DNA from: Dastarcus helophoroides
Lineage: Eukaryota; Arthropoda; Insecta; Coleoptera; Bothrideridae
Direction: 5' to 3'
Length of the DNA stretch: 64,000 nt
NCBI GenBank assembly: GCA_028583605.1
Contig: CM053331.1
Location: 32,900,411 to 32,964,410 of the forward strand
Under the pieces are notes generated by a model, which was not told the origin of the DNA, searched no databases, and saw only the letters and a program-made list of their open reading frames with translations. Shown here piece by piece: positions 1 to 11,476 of the stretch. Made by a program: the position numbers and the translations under genes. Every line of letters starts with the position of its first letter. The stretch's first letter is position 1.

Positions 1-111
1 CGATTCTTAGGATTTTTGAATCGTTGCTATATTTGAGATCGATTTAAAAATCGACCTTGAGACTTGAAAAAATCGATTTTTCGGTTAATCGATCTCAAAT
101 CGACATCCCTA
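1..111. mobile_element. Right terminal part of a hAT-like element cut by the window edge
   Basis: The stretch is rich in ATCGAT and AATCGATTT words and ends at 111 with CGACATCCCTA, the reverse complement of a TAGGGATGTCG terminus. The complete nested element at 30247-31198 begins with the closely related TAGGGATGCAA and has an 8-bp target duplication, so this is probably the end of a cousin. The bases after 111 (CCTCATTG) belong to a dispersed repeat that is uninterrupted at about 15590, consistent with insertion into that repeat. The other end is outside the window. Confidence 0.55.
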
Positions 112-236
112 CCTCATTGGTAGTAGAAATCCATCACTCCCGATATCAGAAGAGGGTACTACCTACTCTGTAGACGCTTTTTCGGCACAGTTTTTTACGT
201 TCGTGCCTTATCCTACTTATATAATCCGTGGTCACG
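112..236 (+). repeat. Dispersed repeat, copy A
   Basis: About 120 bases starting CCTCATTGGTAGTAGAA and containing ACTACCTACT, ACGTTCGTGC and ATCCGTGG match, in the same order, the reverse complement of about 15470-15600. The copies differ by scattered substitutions, so they are old. The family is not recognised and has no coding potential. Confidence 0.6.
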
Positions 237-974
237 ATGAAATAAAACACGGAAGAATTTCTATGAGCGAATATCATATTCGGTCATAGAAATCCTTCTG
301 TGACATATTCGGAATATGACATCATCAAAATCATTCAGTCACAATAAAGAAATGTTTAATTGGAAAAATAAAATTTGAAAAAAACATTCTAAAACAGGCT
401 GCAAAAGGTTGAGTTGGCAAATTAATTAATGGGCAATCCTGAAAAGTTTGACACATAACCTTAAAACGGAAGTAAACAATGATAATCCATTCGATTAAGA
501 ATCGTCGATGTCGATCTAATAAATTACGAGAAAATGCGATAAAAAATAAATTTCTGATATTTATTTGCTAATTACTTCTATCATACTCTCTAAAGCTGAA
601 CTTCCAAGTATCTGAAATATGTTATATTTTATTTTCCATCGTTTTCTCCATTTTTAATAGAATCTAAACGGTACTTTTTTGTAAAAATATGATAAAATCT
701 TTGGTTTCTTATAAAACTCTATGTTAAAAGGGTGAAATTTCAAACGTCAATAACTTTTTACTGGTTCTCTGTAGCTCTTCAAAAATTTAACTGGATCATT
801 CTATTATTATTATCTACCAGTATGCTCAATTTCATTAAATTCTGAACGGTAATTCTAAAACCAACAGTACTACGACTTAATTTCGAAATTTCGATTGCCA
901 TCTTAAAATGTTGACCTCTTTTCAAAATTTTTACTTAAAAAGCATTTAAAAATGATAAAAATTGTTTCTTTCAG
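237..974. other. Non-coding AT-rich sequence upstream of the first visible kinesin exon
   Basis: No open frame, repeat or RNA gene was seen. It ends in a pyrimidine-rich tract and the AG acceptor at 973-974, so at least its right part is an intron of the kinesin-like gene. Confidence 0.5.
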
Positions 975-3900
975 AAAATAGAACCTTAGTGACACCACCT
1001 TACGTTGACCCCGAAAAACTAGCTGAATTAGAGGGCCCCCAATTGATTGAACTGATCAGATTGTATATAAAAGAGAACGAGGCGCTTAGAAGAGAAAATT
1101 ACGAACTGTTCAACTCCAGAGAAATGCTACAGAGGGATCACGAAGTTGTTTGCCACGAAAATGAAAGATTATTGAAGAAACTCGAGGAAGTCAATTCGTA
1201 TGTATCAGATGCACGCAATTGTTGATGGCTATTATCCATAATTTAGAGTATGTTGCAGATCGCCCCTTATACCAGCCAGGCCAGCATTTTCAGCTGAGTT
1301 GTTGAATACCTCGGATGGGGATTCTTCTAATAACGTTTGGACAAATCCAGTCGTAAGTACCCATTACGTAATACGTTCAATGAACTTCGGATATCACGAA
1401 CTCCGTTTATAACGAACAAAATATTGTTACGGACTTTATCGGTTCAAATTGATTATTATTAACACGTGAATTGAATAAGGCCCACTTTATTACCAGACTA
1501 AACTCGGAACACTACAACTGCTTCACTTGTTTGCTTCTAACTACTAACTCACTAATTACACTGAGTGACTAACTAACTGACTTACTTCGAGGGAAAGCCG
1601 ACCGCCTTATATAGTTTTGGCCTCCAGGTTCTAGAACAATCCGGGAGATAAGGCTTATCGTTTGCCGAAATTTCGGGAACGCTTATCTGCCGTTTGCTTC
1701 CTTATCGCGGCCGCTTTTCCCTTATCAGATCTTTCTAGAAACTTTTTTTATGCACTAAATTCTACAATTTACATTTCGTTTCAATATCTAAAGCTCCATA
1801 AGGAAGTATCTTGTTTATAACGAACAAGCAGCTATAACGAACTATTTAAAGATCCTCTTGGTGGTTCGCTATATCCGAAGTTGACTGTTTTTATATTTTA
1901 TCGATTTGTAACTGAGATAAACTGAGACTTTGTGTGAGTATTTTTAAAGAGAAGAGGTAGACAAAAATGTTCGAAATCTTGATTTGGGTGCGGGTTCATT
2001 ATCACCTGGCGCATGGTATCGGATATATTGAGAGTTATTAATCCTATTAACGCTGAAGAATTGGAAATACAAAGACTTGGTCATGCCGTAGAAACCAATA
2101 CATCTAGGCCCCTAAGAGTTATACTGGCTACTGATTCAGATGTCTCAAAAACTATTAAATTGGCTAAGAATTTGAGAAGCAATGAGCAATATAAACGGAT
2201 TAGACTTTCATATGACAAAACCATAAAACAACAAAATGCATACAAAGCATTAAAAAACGAATTAAATTCAAGAACAACTAATGGAGAAGTTAATCTTAGG
2301 ATTGTTTACAACCACGGCGTTCCAAGGATTACCAACGGAAAGGATTTAAACTAAATCCCCCCGATTACGAAATAATTTCCCTCCACACATACTATCAAAA
2401 TGTGAGAGGTTTGCGATCCAAAATTCTTTTGTTTTATAACAATTTATCATTATGTAATTATGAAATAGTTGCATTAACTGAAACGTGGCTTAATTCAGAT
2501 ATACAATGCTATGAGTTGTTTCCTAATAATTTCACAGTGTTTCGTAAGGACAGGGAGTATAGTTTTCTCAATGTGGCTAGAGGAGGTGGTGTCCTCCTCG
2601 CAATTTCTGATAAATTTCAAACCTCTGAACTTAATTTTAATCATATAACTGAAGCAATTCCTTTAGTTGATATTTGTGGAGTCAAAGTTACTTTGCACTC
2701 TAATGTAGTGATCTTTATCTTGGTTGTTTATCTACCTCCAACCTGTAGAGTTGCTGAGTACGAGCTATTTTTTGAATTACTTGAACACTCTAATTTTGAG
2801 TTTAACTGTGACAAACTAATGATTATTGGTGATTTCAATATTAGAAACTTTAATAACCCAAATGACAACTACTTTATGCCAATCAAGAATTTCATGCAAA
2901 TTCAGGACCTTCATCAATGCAATAATGTATTAAATTCCTCCGACAGGCTATTGGACTTAGTATTATCAAGTTTTAATTGTCATGTTCTGAAATCCACATT
3001 TCCTTTAGTTCCTGAAGATGCATATCATCCTGCGCTTGACATTAATGTTACTCTATCTTGTAAACGGTTTATTAATTTTGATGTCAATCATCAAGGCTAT
3101 CAAGCCCAATCATTTAATTTTAAAAAAGCGAACTACCTACAGCTATATGATTTATTATCTAATATTGACTGGAGTATACTGGAAACATTTAATGATGTGA
3201 ACATTCCTTGCTCTACCTTCTACGAAATCCTGACGAATACATTCTAATCTGCTATTCCGAGATATACACAGAAATCAAATTGTCGTACATGCTATCCACT
3301 ATGGTTCCATTCCCATTTAATAAAGTTAATAAAATTTAAAGGCAGTTTACACAAAAATTATAAGCGTACTCGCAATTCCAATGTATATAAGAACTTTAAA
3401 TATTATAGAGCATTATGCAAAAAAATAGCTGACCAATCTTACAAAGAATATCTTTTGAACGTCCAGAATAGCATTTCCAATGATCCTAAAAAGTTTTGGT
3501 CTTTTATTCAAATAAAGGAAAGGAGAACAAGAATTCCTGGTGTTATGTCTTATGGTATTGCACAATTGCCCACTCCTCAAGAGATTGTGGATGGGTTTGC
3601 AACTTTTTTTAAAAGTGTATACATAACACCCAGTAACACTCATAATTCAGATAATACGGCTACCAAATATTTCTCTAATTTTCCTGATACAGTCTCTATT
3701 TTGAATATAACTGAAGCTGAAATATTAGAGGCACTAAAACGGTCAAAGGATAAGTTTACTTCTGGACCAGATGACATTCCCAGCTTTCCGCTGAAAGATT
3801 GTGCTAACGTATTTTCTAAACCGCTCACTATTCTATTTAATTTGTCTCTAAAAACATCTGAATTTCCGTCGCTGTGGAAACAGGCATGTATTACTCCAGT

Positions 3901-6158
3901 GTTTAAAAAGGGTACTACAACGCAAATAAGCAACTACAGACCAATTTCGCTACTTTGTAACTTTGCAAAGATATTTGAGTCGATTTTATGCAAGCGCATA
4001 CATGTATCAATAAAAATTTTTATATCTGAGAATCAGCATGGTTTCGTCGAGAAACGATCTACTGTAACAAATTTAGCTTCTTTCTCTCAGTATGTGGCTG
4101 AAATCATCGACCGCCATGGACAAGTTGATTGTGTATACACAGACTTTCAAAAAGCCTTTGATCAAATTGATCATGTTATTCTCTTGCAAAAACTGCAACT
4201 TTATGGATTTTCAGACCGGCTGATACACTTTTTTATGTCATACCTAACAAATAGGGAGCAATTTGTCAAACGTCGAAATTTTAAATCTAACACGTTCAGC
4301 CCAACATCGGGAGTTCCACAAGGCTCAAATCTCGGTCCTTTGATCTTTGTCTTATTCATCAATGATATTGTTTCTGTTATAAAATCATCCAAACTACTTT
4401 TTGCAGATGACTTAAAATTCTTTAGTTCCGTATCTTCTAATGAGGACTGTGTATTAATTCAAAAAGACATTGATGCTGTTGTTAAGTGGTGCGATGATAA
4501 TCGGCTTTCTTTAAATATATCTAAATGTAATGTTGTTTCCTACTCAAGAAAAATCAATATAATCAAGCATGAGTATGAAATTAATAGTGTCATTTTAAGC
4601 AGATGTGAATCCATAAGGGATCTAGGAGTTATTATGGATAGTAGTTTTAACTTTGCTTTGCACATTACTGAGGCACTTTCATCAGCATATAAAACATATG
4701 GCTTTCTGTGTAGAAATTGTAAGGATTTTAAAAATAAGAAATCTTTAGCATTATTATTTCAGTCGCTAGTACTAACACGTTTTGAATATGGCTCCCTTAT
4801 CTGGTTTCCAATATATATTACTCATATCACAGCGTTAGAGTCAATTCAAAGGCGTTTCCTCAAATTCTTGTGTTTCATTCAAGATGGTGTCTACCCAGCT
4901 AGAGGCTGTGACCATAACGTTCTTTTGCATCGCTTTAATTTTATCAGTCTACAAACCCAAAGAATAACACATGAAATGAATTTCTTATACGGACTCCTCA
5001 ATAATTGTATACATAGATTGTCCAAGATTAACTTTTTGGTGCCAAGACAGAGTGCAAGATCAAAACAAATGTTCTATTGTGAGAATAGTCATACTAACGC
5101 TATAGGCAGGTCTCCGCTAGTGATTTTAACAAAATATGCTAATGGTATTGCGGACAGTTTTGATTTCTATTCAGACAGTCGGGCCAAATTAAGAAAAACT
5201 ATCGAAGAGACGTTTAGCCACATTTTCTTATAATTAATTTACTTTATTTATCTAATTATTAGTGTTTTCTCCAGGTAACTATTTTGTATAATTGATAATT
5301 ATTTATTTTTTCCTATGATCAAGTGCATCTACACCCATAAATTTTTATTTTTTATTTTGTTTCTGTAATTGGGGCCTAAACCCTGTTGAAATATAATAAA
5401 CTATTATTATTATCACCTAGATCTGTCATTGCCATGCTAATCAAAGGGCATCTGATCATACCAAAAATAATTTGTTTTACTTTAGGAAACGAGTTCTGAT
5501 TCCTCGAAACAAATTCCTGAAGCCATTCAAAAAGAATTGGATAAAAGACAACTTGGCGCCAAGTATGAGCTTTCCTGCTTTCTGTCAAAGCATCTAAATG
5601 TTTCTATTTTAGCGTCACGAAGACTATACGAGGGCATCGAAGAAACAGTTCTCTTGAGGAAAAGTCTAACAAAACGAAGATTGTACGAATAAAAAGCTCC
5701 GATTCTGGTGATAACCAACCGGGAAATTCTGCAAACAACAAAGGGTAAATAAATGTAAATATTCTTCTAATTAAACTTATTCTATCTAAATATTCTTCAA
5801 ATTAAACTTGCACTTTGTTTACATTTTGAGGGGGCCATTATTGGCCCTGTCAGCTAGATTCAAAATCCTTTGTAACTTCCACAAGTTTTTTCGAGTTTCA
5901 CTCAGCCTTTCTGGCCTTTACAGCCAAGCTCAACATCTGACCTTCACTCATTATTTCCAGATCTTGCACTTAAACCGCAAATGAAATTTTCTGTTTGGAA
6001 CTCAGAAAACCATATTTGTTTTCAGGAGTCAAAATCACGAGAGTAACGTAGCGACTAGACGCTTTTCCGTAGCTAAAGATAAAACTTCAGCGAAGTTGGA
6101 AGATGACAGTCACGTTTTCGGAAGCATGATCTCACTTGCAGATGATGAAGATGAATGA
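975..6158 (+). CDS. Kinesin-like protein, C-terminal exons (KIF12/Klp54D type suspected)
   Basis: Five exons read as one frame: 975-1197, 1259-1352, 5486-5562, 5613-5744 and 6026-6158 (stop TGA 6156-6158). All introns are GT-AG and the phases fit, and an AATAAA lies at 6232. The first exon starts mid-codon, so upstream exons, including any motor domain, lie outside the window. The encoded tail has a coiled-coil-like segment (IKENEALRRENYELFNSREM, then HENERLLKKLEE), a proline-rich stretch (SPLIPARPAF), and a basic and Ser-rich tail ending in an acidic run (LADDEDE). From memory the RENERLLKKLE...PARP block resembles invertebrate KIF12-type kinesins. This is family recollection, not a search, so no symbol is given. 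The exon structure is firm. The third intron piece (1353-5485) is long because it carries a LINE and an inverted-ended repeat. Confidence 0.8.
1381..1895. mobile_element. Unclassified element with inverted ends in a kinesin intron
   Basis: AACTTCGGATATCACGAAC near the left end is mirrored by GTTCGCTATATCCGAAGTT near the right end, with further TATAACGAAC words inside both ends. The interior is less AT-rich than its surroundings (for example the 1600-1740 stretch) and has no long open frame. It may be a MITE, or a solo LTR with secondary ends. No convincing target duplication was found. Confidence 0.45.
2013..2354 (+). pseudogene. LINE ORF1 C-terminal remnant
   Basis: The 113-residue frame has the pattern usual at the end of insect CR1/Jockey ORF1 proteins: a segment like LRVILATDSDVSKTIKLAKN followed by RIRLSYDKTIKQQ, AYKALKNELNSR and a GVPRI ending. 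The nucleic-acid-binding N-terminal part and zinc knuckles expected of a full ORF1 are absent, so the copy is 5'-truncated or degraded. It overlaps the start of the ORF2 frame, as in many LINEs. Confidence 0.65.
2345..5233 (+). pseudogene. LINE ORF2: endonuclease-reverse transcriptase, one internal stop
   Basis: The same frame is open from about 2345 to 3244, stops at TAA 3245-3247, and stays open from 3248 to the terminal stop at 5231-5233. The first part is an endonuclease/exonuclease/phosphatase-type domain (YYQNVRGLRSK, ALTETWLN with the catalytic Glu, IIGDFNI with Asp and Asn, and a DAYHP motif near the end). The second part is the reverse transcriptase: NYRPISLL, FQKAFDQIDH, GVPQGSNLGPL and the catalytic LLFADDLKFF, all intact, followed by the usual C-terminal region. 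Both domains together are about the length normal for a CR1/Jockey ORF2. The single stop falls in the linker and makes this copy non-functional as read. Confidence 0.85.
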
Positions 6159-6690
6159 AACATGCATAGTCAAAAAGGGGGGCTGTGATTATGATTGATA
6201 TTTTTAAACGCATTCGATTCGAACCTTATTAAATAAATGAGATAAAGAAAAAGTTTTCAAAAACTTGTACAAAATGTAAAATTTTTGTAAATAAGCTAAA
6301 TGAGTTAAAATAAAGTTACGAGTTTATGTCTTGTTTATTAAAATAAAATTCATTTTACTGAATTTCATCATCGGAAGACTTTTTTCTCCTCAAATAGGTT
6401 TTTTTCTAGAATATATCGCCAAAATAAGTTCATTATATGCTTTCAAAAAGACAAAGTTTTTAAAAAATATCTACAATTTTGAAAAAAAATCCTTGACAAT
6501 ATGAAATTTCCACAAAAAAATCGAAATTTTCAAAAAAAATCGAACTTTTCTAAAAGTTGAAAAGTCGAAACCAAAAGGAAGTCTTGATTTTGAAAGACGT
6601 AAACATTTTGAAAAAAAAACAAAAAGATGAAAAAAAGTTGAATGAAAGTCTTAAAAAGAGCCCAAATTTTGCGAAAAATATACCTATAAA
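6159..6690. other. 3' flank of the kinesin-like gene and AT filler
   Basis: Polyadenylation signal candidates AATAAA occur at 6232 and further downstream. From about 6420 the sequence becomes AT filler with repeated AAATTTTC and AAAAAGTTG words. Open frames here are low-complexity and not credible. Confidence 0.5.
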
Positions 6691-7041
6691 TTTGTATGCA
6701 GTTTTATTGGCTTTTTCTTCGCCGGTCACTCCTTTCACAATCCTAAATTTCAGTACCTTCTATTAAGGAATGGCAATCTGTTTTAGATTGCCGCAAACAG
6801 CGATTGCGTTGGATCTTGGTTTGTCAATCGCTGTTTGGGACTCAAAACTGAAAAACACTTAAAACTATATTAAAATTTAAACGACGTAAAAAATAAATAA
6901 CAACAAGATTATTTAAAATTTTAACGTTTCGCTGTTTGCGGCAATCTAAAATAGATTGTCATTCCTTAATAGAAGGTACTGAAATTTAGGATTGTGAAAG
7001 GAGAGACCGGCGAAGAAAAAGCCAATAAAACTGCATACAAA
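6691..7041. mobile_element. Foldback MITE with 112-bp inverted arms
   Basis: Arms 6691-6802 and 6930-7041 are near-perfect reverse complements. The left arm reads TTTGTATGCAGTTTTATTGG at its outer end and the right arm ends CCAATAAAACTGCATACAAA. The loop of about 127 bases holds a further inverted word (AGCGATTG with CAATCGCT). There is no coding capacity. The transcript would form a very long hairpin. Confidence 0.8.
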
Positions 7042-8200
7042 TATGAATACTTCGCAAATAAATTACAGAGAATATACCTATAAATTTTGAAATAATATCA
7101 AAATTTTTAAAAATGCAACCTTTCGAAAAACTCGATATTGACATTTCTAAACCGTACTAGGACTTTTTTTTAAGTTTTTTTTCTTCTTCAAACTTCATTC
7201 TTTCCTTGGAAACATTTATTCGAAATTTCCACTTTTTTTCTCAAATTTCGTATTTTTTTACAATATTTGTCTTTTTCTTTTGAAATTTCGCGATTATTCA
7301 TAAAATTCGACTTTTTTTATTCATGTTCTATTGGCTTTTTCTTCGGCAGTTGCTCCTTTCACAATTCTATATTTTCAGTAACCTTCTGTTAAGGATTGTG
7401 GAAGGAGTAACTGACGAAGAAAAAGCCAATAAAACATGAATGCATAGAAAAACTAATACTTCGCAAAGAAAATACAAAAAATGTCAAAATTCGACTTCTT
7501 TTATTAAACATTTTGTCAAAATTTCGCATTTTTATTTAAAAGTTAGTCGTTTTTTTCTAAAATTTCGCCATTTCTCGAAATTCGACTTTTTCATAAAACT
7601 TCGACTTCTGATCGATCTTTTGATAAAAAAAAGTATATTTTATGGAAATTTAACAAAAATGACAAAACATTTTCATTGTTTTCAACACTTTTTTAATGAA
7701 AATTTCAACTTGTCTGTCAAAATTTTGACAAATATTGACAAAATATTGGACATTTTCTGTCTTCATATTGAGACTCTAACTCGAGTAGTCAAGAGAAAAT
7801 AATTATTCTCCCAATAAATTTCGTTTTTTTTTTCCTTAAAATTTCGATGTTTTTCCTAAAATTTGCTCTTTTTCTAAATTTCGATAAAAGCTGACCTTTC
7901 TGGGAAATTTAGAATTTTCCCTAATGTAAGTTTAAACGGTTTTTCCCAAAATTTAGATCTTTTTCGCAAATTTTCGATGATTTTCTCGTAATTTCGTCTT
8001 TTTCTTTTTTCGAGGTTTTGACTACTTTTTTCAAAATTTTGCATTTTTTTCTTATCAAAATTTAAAAAGGTATTCATACCCCAAAACTCTCACGTAAAGA
8101 ATATATGCAAAAAAAATACTAAACACATACTTAGTCGATTCAAAAAATTCAAGCCCTAAGCGACTGAAAAATTATATTTAATTCAATGTTGAAAAATTTT
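7042..8200. repeat. AT filler
   Basis: Low-complexity sequence on the TTTTTCAAAATTTCGAC theme, interrupted by the short hairpin element. No gene was seen. The open frames at 7440-7802 and 7874-8077 are compositional. Confidence 0.6.
7322..7438. mobile_element. Short hairpin derivative of the foldback MITE
   Basis: Arms of 44 bases (7322-7365 and 7395-7438), sharing GGCTTTTTCTTCGGCAGTTG with its mirror, enclose a loop of about 29 bases. The arms use the same words as the 6691-7041 element (TATTGGCTTTTTCTTCG, ACTCCTTTCACAAT), and both copies are followed by a similar AATACTTCGCAAA segment. It looks like an internal deletion derivative of the same family. Confidence 0.7.
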
Positions 8201-10383
8201 TAAATTTTCTTTTACAATTCAAAAAGTAGGTTTTCAAAAACAATTCCATACCAACAAGGCAAAATGTTAAAAGGTAAAAATTTTCGAAAAACGTCGAAAA
8301 CTTAAAAAAAAGAGAAAATTTTGAAAAAAATTATAAAAAAAGTGAAAATTGTAAAAAGGGAATTTTCAAAACCAGTTAAAATTTTAATAAATAATCAAAT
8401 TTTCAAAAAAAGTCGAAATTTAAAGAAAAAGCCCAAATTTCCTTTTCAAAAAAAAGTTAAACTTCGAGAGTCAAAATTTTGAAAAACGATTGGAATTTAT
8501 TTAAAAAAAGGAAAAAGCTACAAAAAATATCAAAAAATAAAAGTCGAAAATTACATGAAAAAAATCAAAATTTCTCAAAAACCTAGAAATTTTCAAAAAG
8601 TTGAAAAATTTCAAGTAAAAGAAAATTCTGAAAAGACGACATTTTCGAAAAATGTCGAAAACTCTGAAAAAAGTCAAACTTTTAAAAAACTAAAAAAAAC
8701 GAAAATTTTGAATAGGCTTCTTAAAACTAGAGGGAATTTTGAAAAAAAATCAAATTCTCAAAAAGTTGAATTTTCAAAAAGACAAAATTTCGAGAAAAGA
8801 AAATTCTGAAAAGTTGAAATTTTCGAAAAACGTCGAAAACTGAAAAAAGTCAAATTTTTGAAAAACTAAAAAAAAGTAAAAATTTTGAGTAGATTTTCAA
8901 AACTAGACGGAATTTAAAAAAAATCAAATTTTCAAAAAGTTGAAATTCTCGAAAAGCCAAATTTCAAGAAAAAGACCATTCTGAAAAGTGGACATTTTTG
9001 AAAAACGATTAGAATTTATAAAAAAAAAGGAAAAAGCTACAAATAAGATCAAAAGTCAACATTTTGAGTTAAGTATCAAAATTTTCAAAAAAGTCGACAG
9101 TTACTTGAAAAAATCAAAATTTCTCAAAAACCTAGAAATTTTCAAAAGGTTGAATTTTCAAAAAGTCAAAATTTCAAGTAAAAGAAATTTCTGAAAAGTC
9201 GAAATTTTCGAAAAATGTCGAAAACTCTGAAAAAAGTCAAACTTTTGAAAAACTAAAAAAAAGTGAAAATTTTGAATAGATTTTTAAAACTAGACGAAAT
9301 TTTTAAAAAAATTAAATTTTTAAAAAGTTGAAATTTTCAAAACGCTAAAATTTCGAAAAAAAGAAAATTCTGAGTAGTCCAAATTTTCGAAAAACGTCGA
9401 GAACTCTGAAAAAAGGTAAACTTTTGAAAAACTAAAAGAAAAAGTGAACATTTTGAATGTATTTTCAAAACTAGACGGAATTTTTTAAAAAATTCAAATT
9501 TTCAAAAAGTTGAAATTCTCGAAAAGCGAAATTTCAAGAAAAAGACCATTCTGAAAAGTCGAAATTTTTGAAAAACGATTGGAATTTATAAAAAAAAGAA
9601 AAAAGCTACAAATAAGATCAAAGGTCAACATTTTGAGTTAAGTATCAAAATTTTCAAAAAAGTCGAAAGTTACATGAAAAAAAATCAAAATTTCTCAAAA
9701 ACCTAGAAATTTTCAAAAAGTTGAAAAATTTCAAGTAAAAGAAAATTCTGAAAAGACGACATTTTCGAAAAATGTCAAAACTGAAAAGAGTCAAACTTTT
9801 GAAAAACTAAAAAAAGTGAAAATTTTAAATGAATTTTTAAAACTAGACGGAATTTAAAAAAAAATCAAATTCTCAAAAAGTCGAAATTTTCAAAAAGTTA
9901 AAATTTCGAGAAAAAGAAAATTCTGAGAAGTCGAAATTTTTGAAAAATGTCGAAAACTGAAAAAAGTCAAACTTTTGAAAAACTAAAAAAAAGTGAAAAT
10001 TTTGAATAGATTTTCAAAACTATACGGAATTTTAAAAAAATCAAATTTTCAAAAAGTCAAACTTTCGAGAAAAAGAAAATTCTAGGAAGTCTAAATTTTC
10101 GAAAAACGTTGAGAACTCTGAAAAAGTCAAACTATTGAAAAACTAAAAAAAAATGAAAATTTCGAATAGATCGTTACAACTAGAGGAAATTTAAAAAAAA
10201 TTCAAATTTTCAAAAGGTTGAAATTGTCAAAAAGTCAATTCTCGAGAACGTTGAAAACTTCGAAAAAAAACTCTTAAAAACTAAAGAAAAATGAAAATTT
10301 TGAATAGATTTTTAAAACTAGACAGAATTGAAGACACAATTAAAATTTTCAAAAAGTTAAAATTTTCAAAAGGTTTAAATTTT
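8200..10383. repeat. AT-rich satellite, 175-bp unit with a 555-560 bp higher-order period
   Basis: A marker word (AAAACTAGACGGAATTT and variants) recurs at about 8722, 8897, 9285, 9466, 9837, 10013, 10174 and 10312. Spacings alternate between about 175-181 and 370-390 bases, giving a higher-order period of about 552-563. Longer units carry an extra block with AAAAAGCTACAAATAAGATC. Each unit also contains TTTCGAAAAACGTCGAAAAC. The array resumes after the LINE at 12900. Confidence 0.75.
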
Positions 10384-10392
10384 TAAAAAGTC
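10384..10392. repeat. Target-site duplication of the minus-strand LINE, left copy
   Basis: TAAAAAGTC is repeated exactly at 12891-12899 and brackets the LINE insertion in the satellite. Confidence 0.75.
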
Positions 10393-10498
10393 TGGATCTG
10401 GATCTGGATTCGTTGTGGGTTGCCTAAAAATTTAGGCCAGCACTTAGGCCACCCTTTCCGGGCCCATTGTGCTATCCCCGTGATAGAGGTGTCCTTGG

Positions 10499-11476
10499 TC
10501 ATTCATTCAGCCACCCAACCTTGTTGAGAAACTGAAGAACGTCCCTTGGATGCGCCTCTCTCAAACTGGCCACACTAGGCCAGAAGTCCCCCAGCGTGGA
10601 TCCTCTGATTGATGCTAGTGCCGGGCAGTGACACATCACGTGCTCGACACTCTCATCTTCTTCTAAGCACCCTCTGCAGCTCGGGTCGTTTATGATTCCC
10701 ATTCTGTGGAGGTGTTTGTTTAATCGACAGTGACCTGTCCATATCCCTACAAGTTTCCTGAGATTATTCCTTGAGAGTTGTAGGCATAGTTTTGCCCTTT
10801 CCCTGCACGGCATTCTAATGAATGCGTGGGTTTGTCGGCAAGTTGTTATTGATGCCCATAAGGCTTTGTGTTTACGATAAGTTTCTTCGTTAAGTAGGGA
10901 TCTTACGGTTGATCTTGCCAGGGGAAGGGTTGGTTCTGGTCCAACGAATTGTCCCTCCGAACCCTTCCTCGCCAGTTTGTCAGCGCGTTCGTTTCCCTCT
11001 TTCCCAGAATGTCCTTTGATCCATATTAGATCAATTGCATTCTCTTGTGATAGACGTTCTAGAGCTAGGTGGCATTTCCATACTAGCACTGAGTTTGTTT
11101 TCACATTCCTCAGGGCCTTAAGGGCTGCCTGGCTGTCCGTCTTTATTTGGATATATTTTCCTGTAATGTTCAGTTGCGTCATTTGTTCGGCGCTATATAA
11201 AATTTCCAACATCTCCGCTTGAAAGATTGTTGAGTATTTATCTAGCTTAATACTTATACTTAGGTTCAGGTCTTCCGAGAAGATTCCTGTTCCAGTGCCC
11301 GTATTTGTTTTCGATCCATCCGTGTATATACTTACGTCTGGTATCCTTGCTTGTACTTCCTCCATTTTTATACGGTAGGATTTTGTAAAGTTATATTTCA
11401 CCAGTAGATGGTCCATCGGCGCATCCAGAATAGGTACCTTTTGGAGCGCCTCCATTATGCGCCGGTGACCCACCAT
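10499..11476 (-). pseudogene. LINE RNase H domain and C-terminal zinc-knuckle region
   Basis: The RNase HI motifs are all visible: YTDGSKTNTGTGTG with the first Asp, QAEMLEI with Glu, IKTDSQAALKAL with Asp, and GHSGKEGNERADKLARKGS with the final His and Asp. The tail contains a CRGCLEEDE...HVMCHCPAL Cys/His cluster typical of I, R1 and LOA-group elements. It continues in frame from the reverse transcriptase after one stop codon, so the ancestral protein was a single polyprotein. Confidence 0.8.

Larger units (their letters stand above)
1990..5413 (+). mobile_element. LINE (CR1/Jockey-like non-LTR retrotransposon), almost intact
   Basis: The order is an ORF1 C-terminal fragment, then ORF2 with an apurinic-type endonuclease and reverse transcriptase, then a 3' UTR ending in a short ATT/TTA repeat tail (about 5400-5413). 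The 5' boundary is approximate and ORF1 looks truncated. The element lies in sense orientation in the intron of the kinesin-like gene. ORF2 is broken by one in-frame stop only, which suggests a young insertion. Confidence 0.85.

Noticed and set aside
8555..9194. Lys/Phe-rich + strand frames in the satellite
   Set aside because: Composition and 175-bp periodicity explain them. They do not persist between units.
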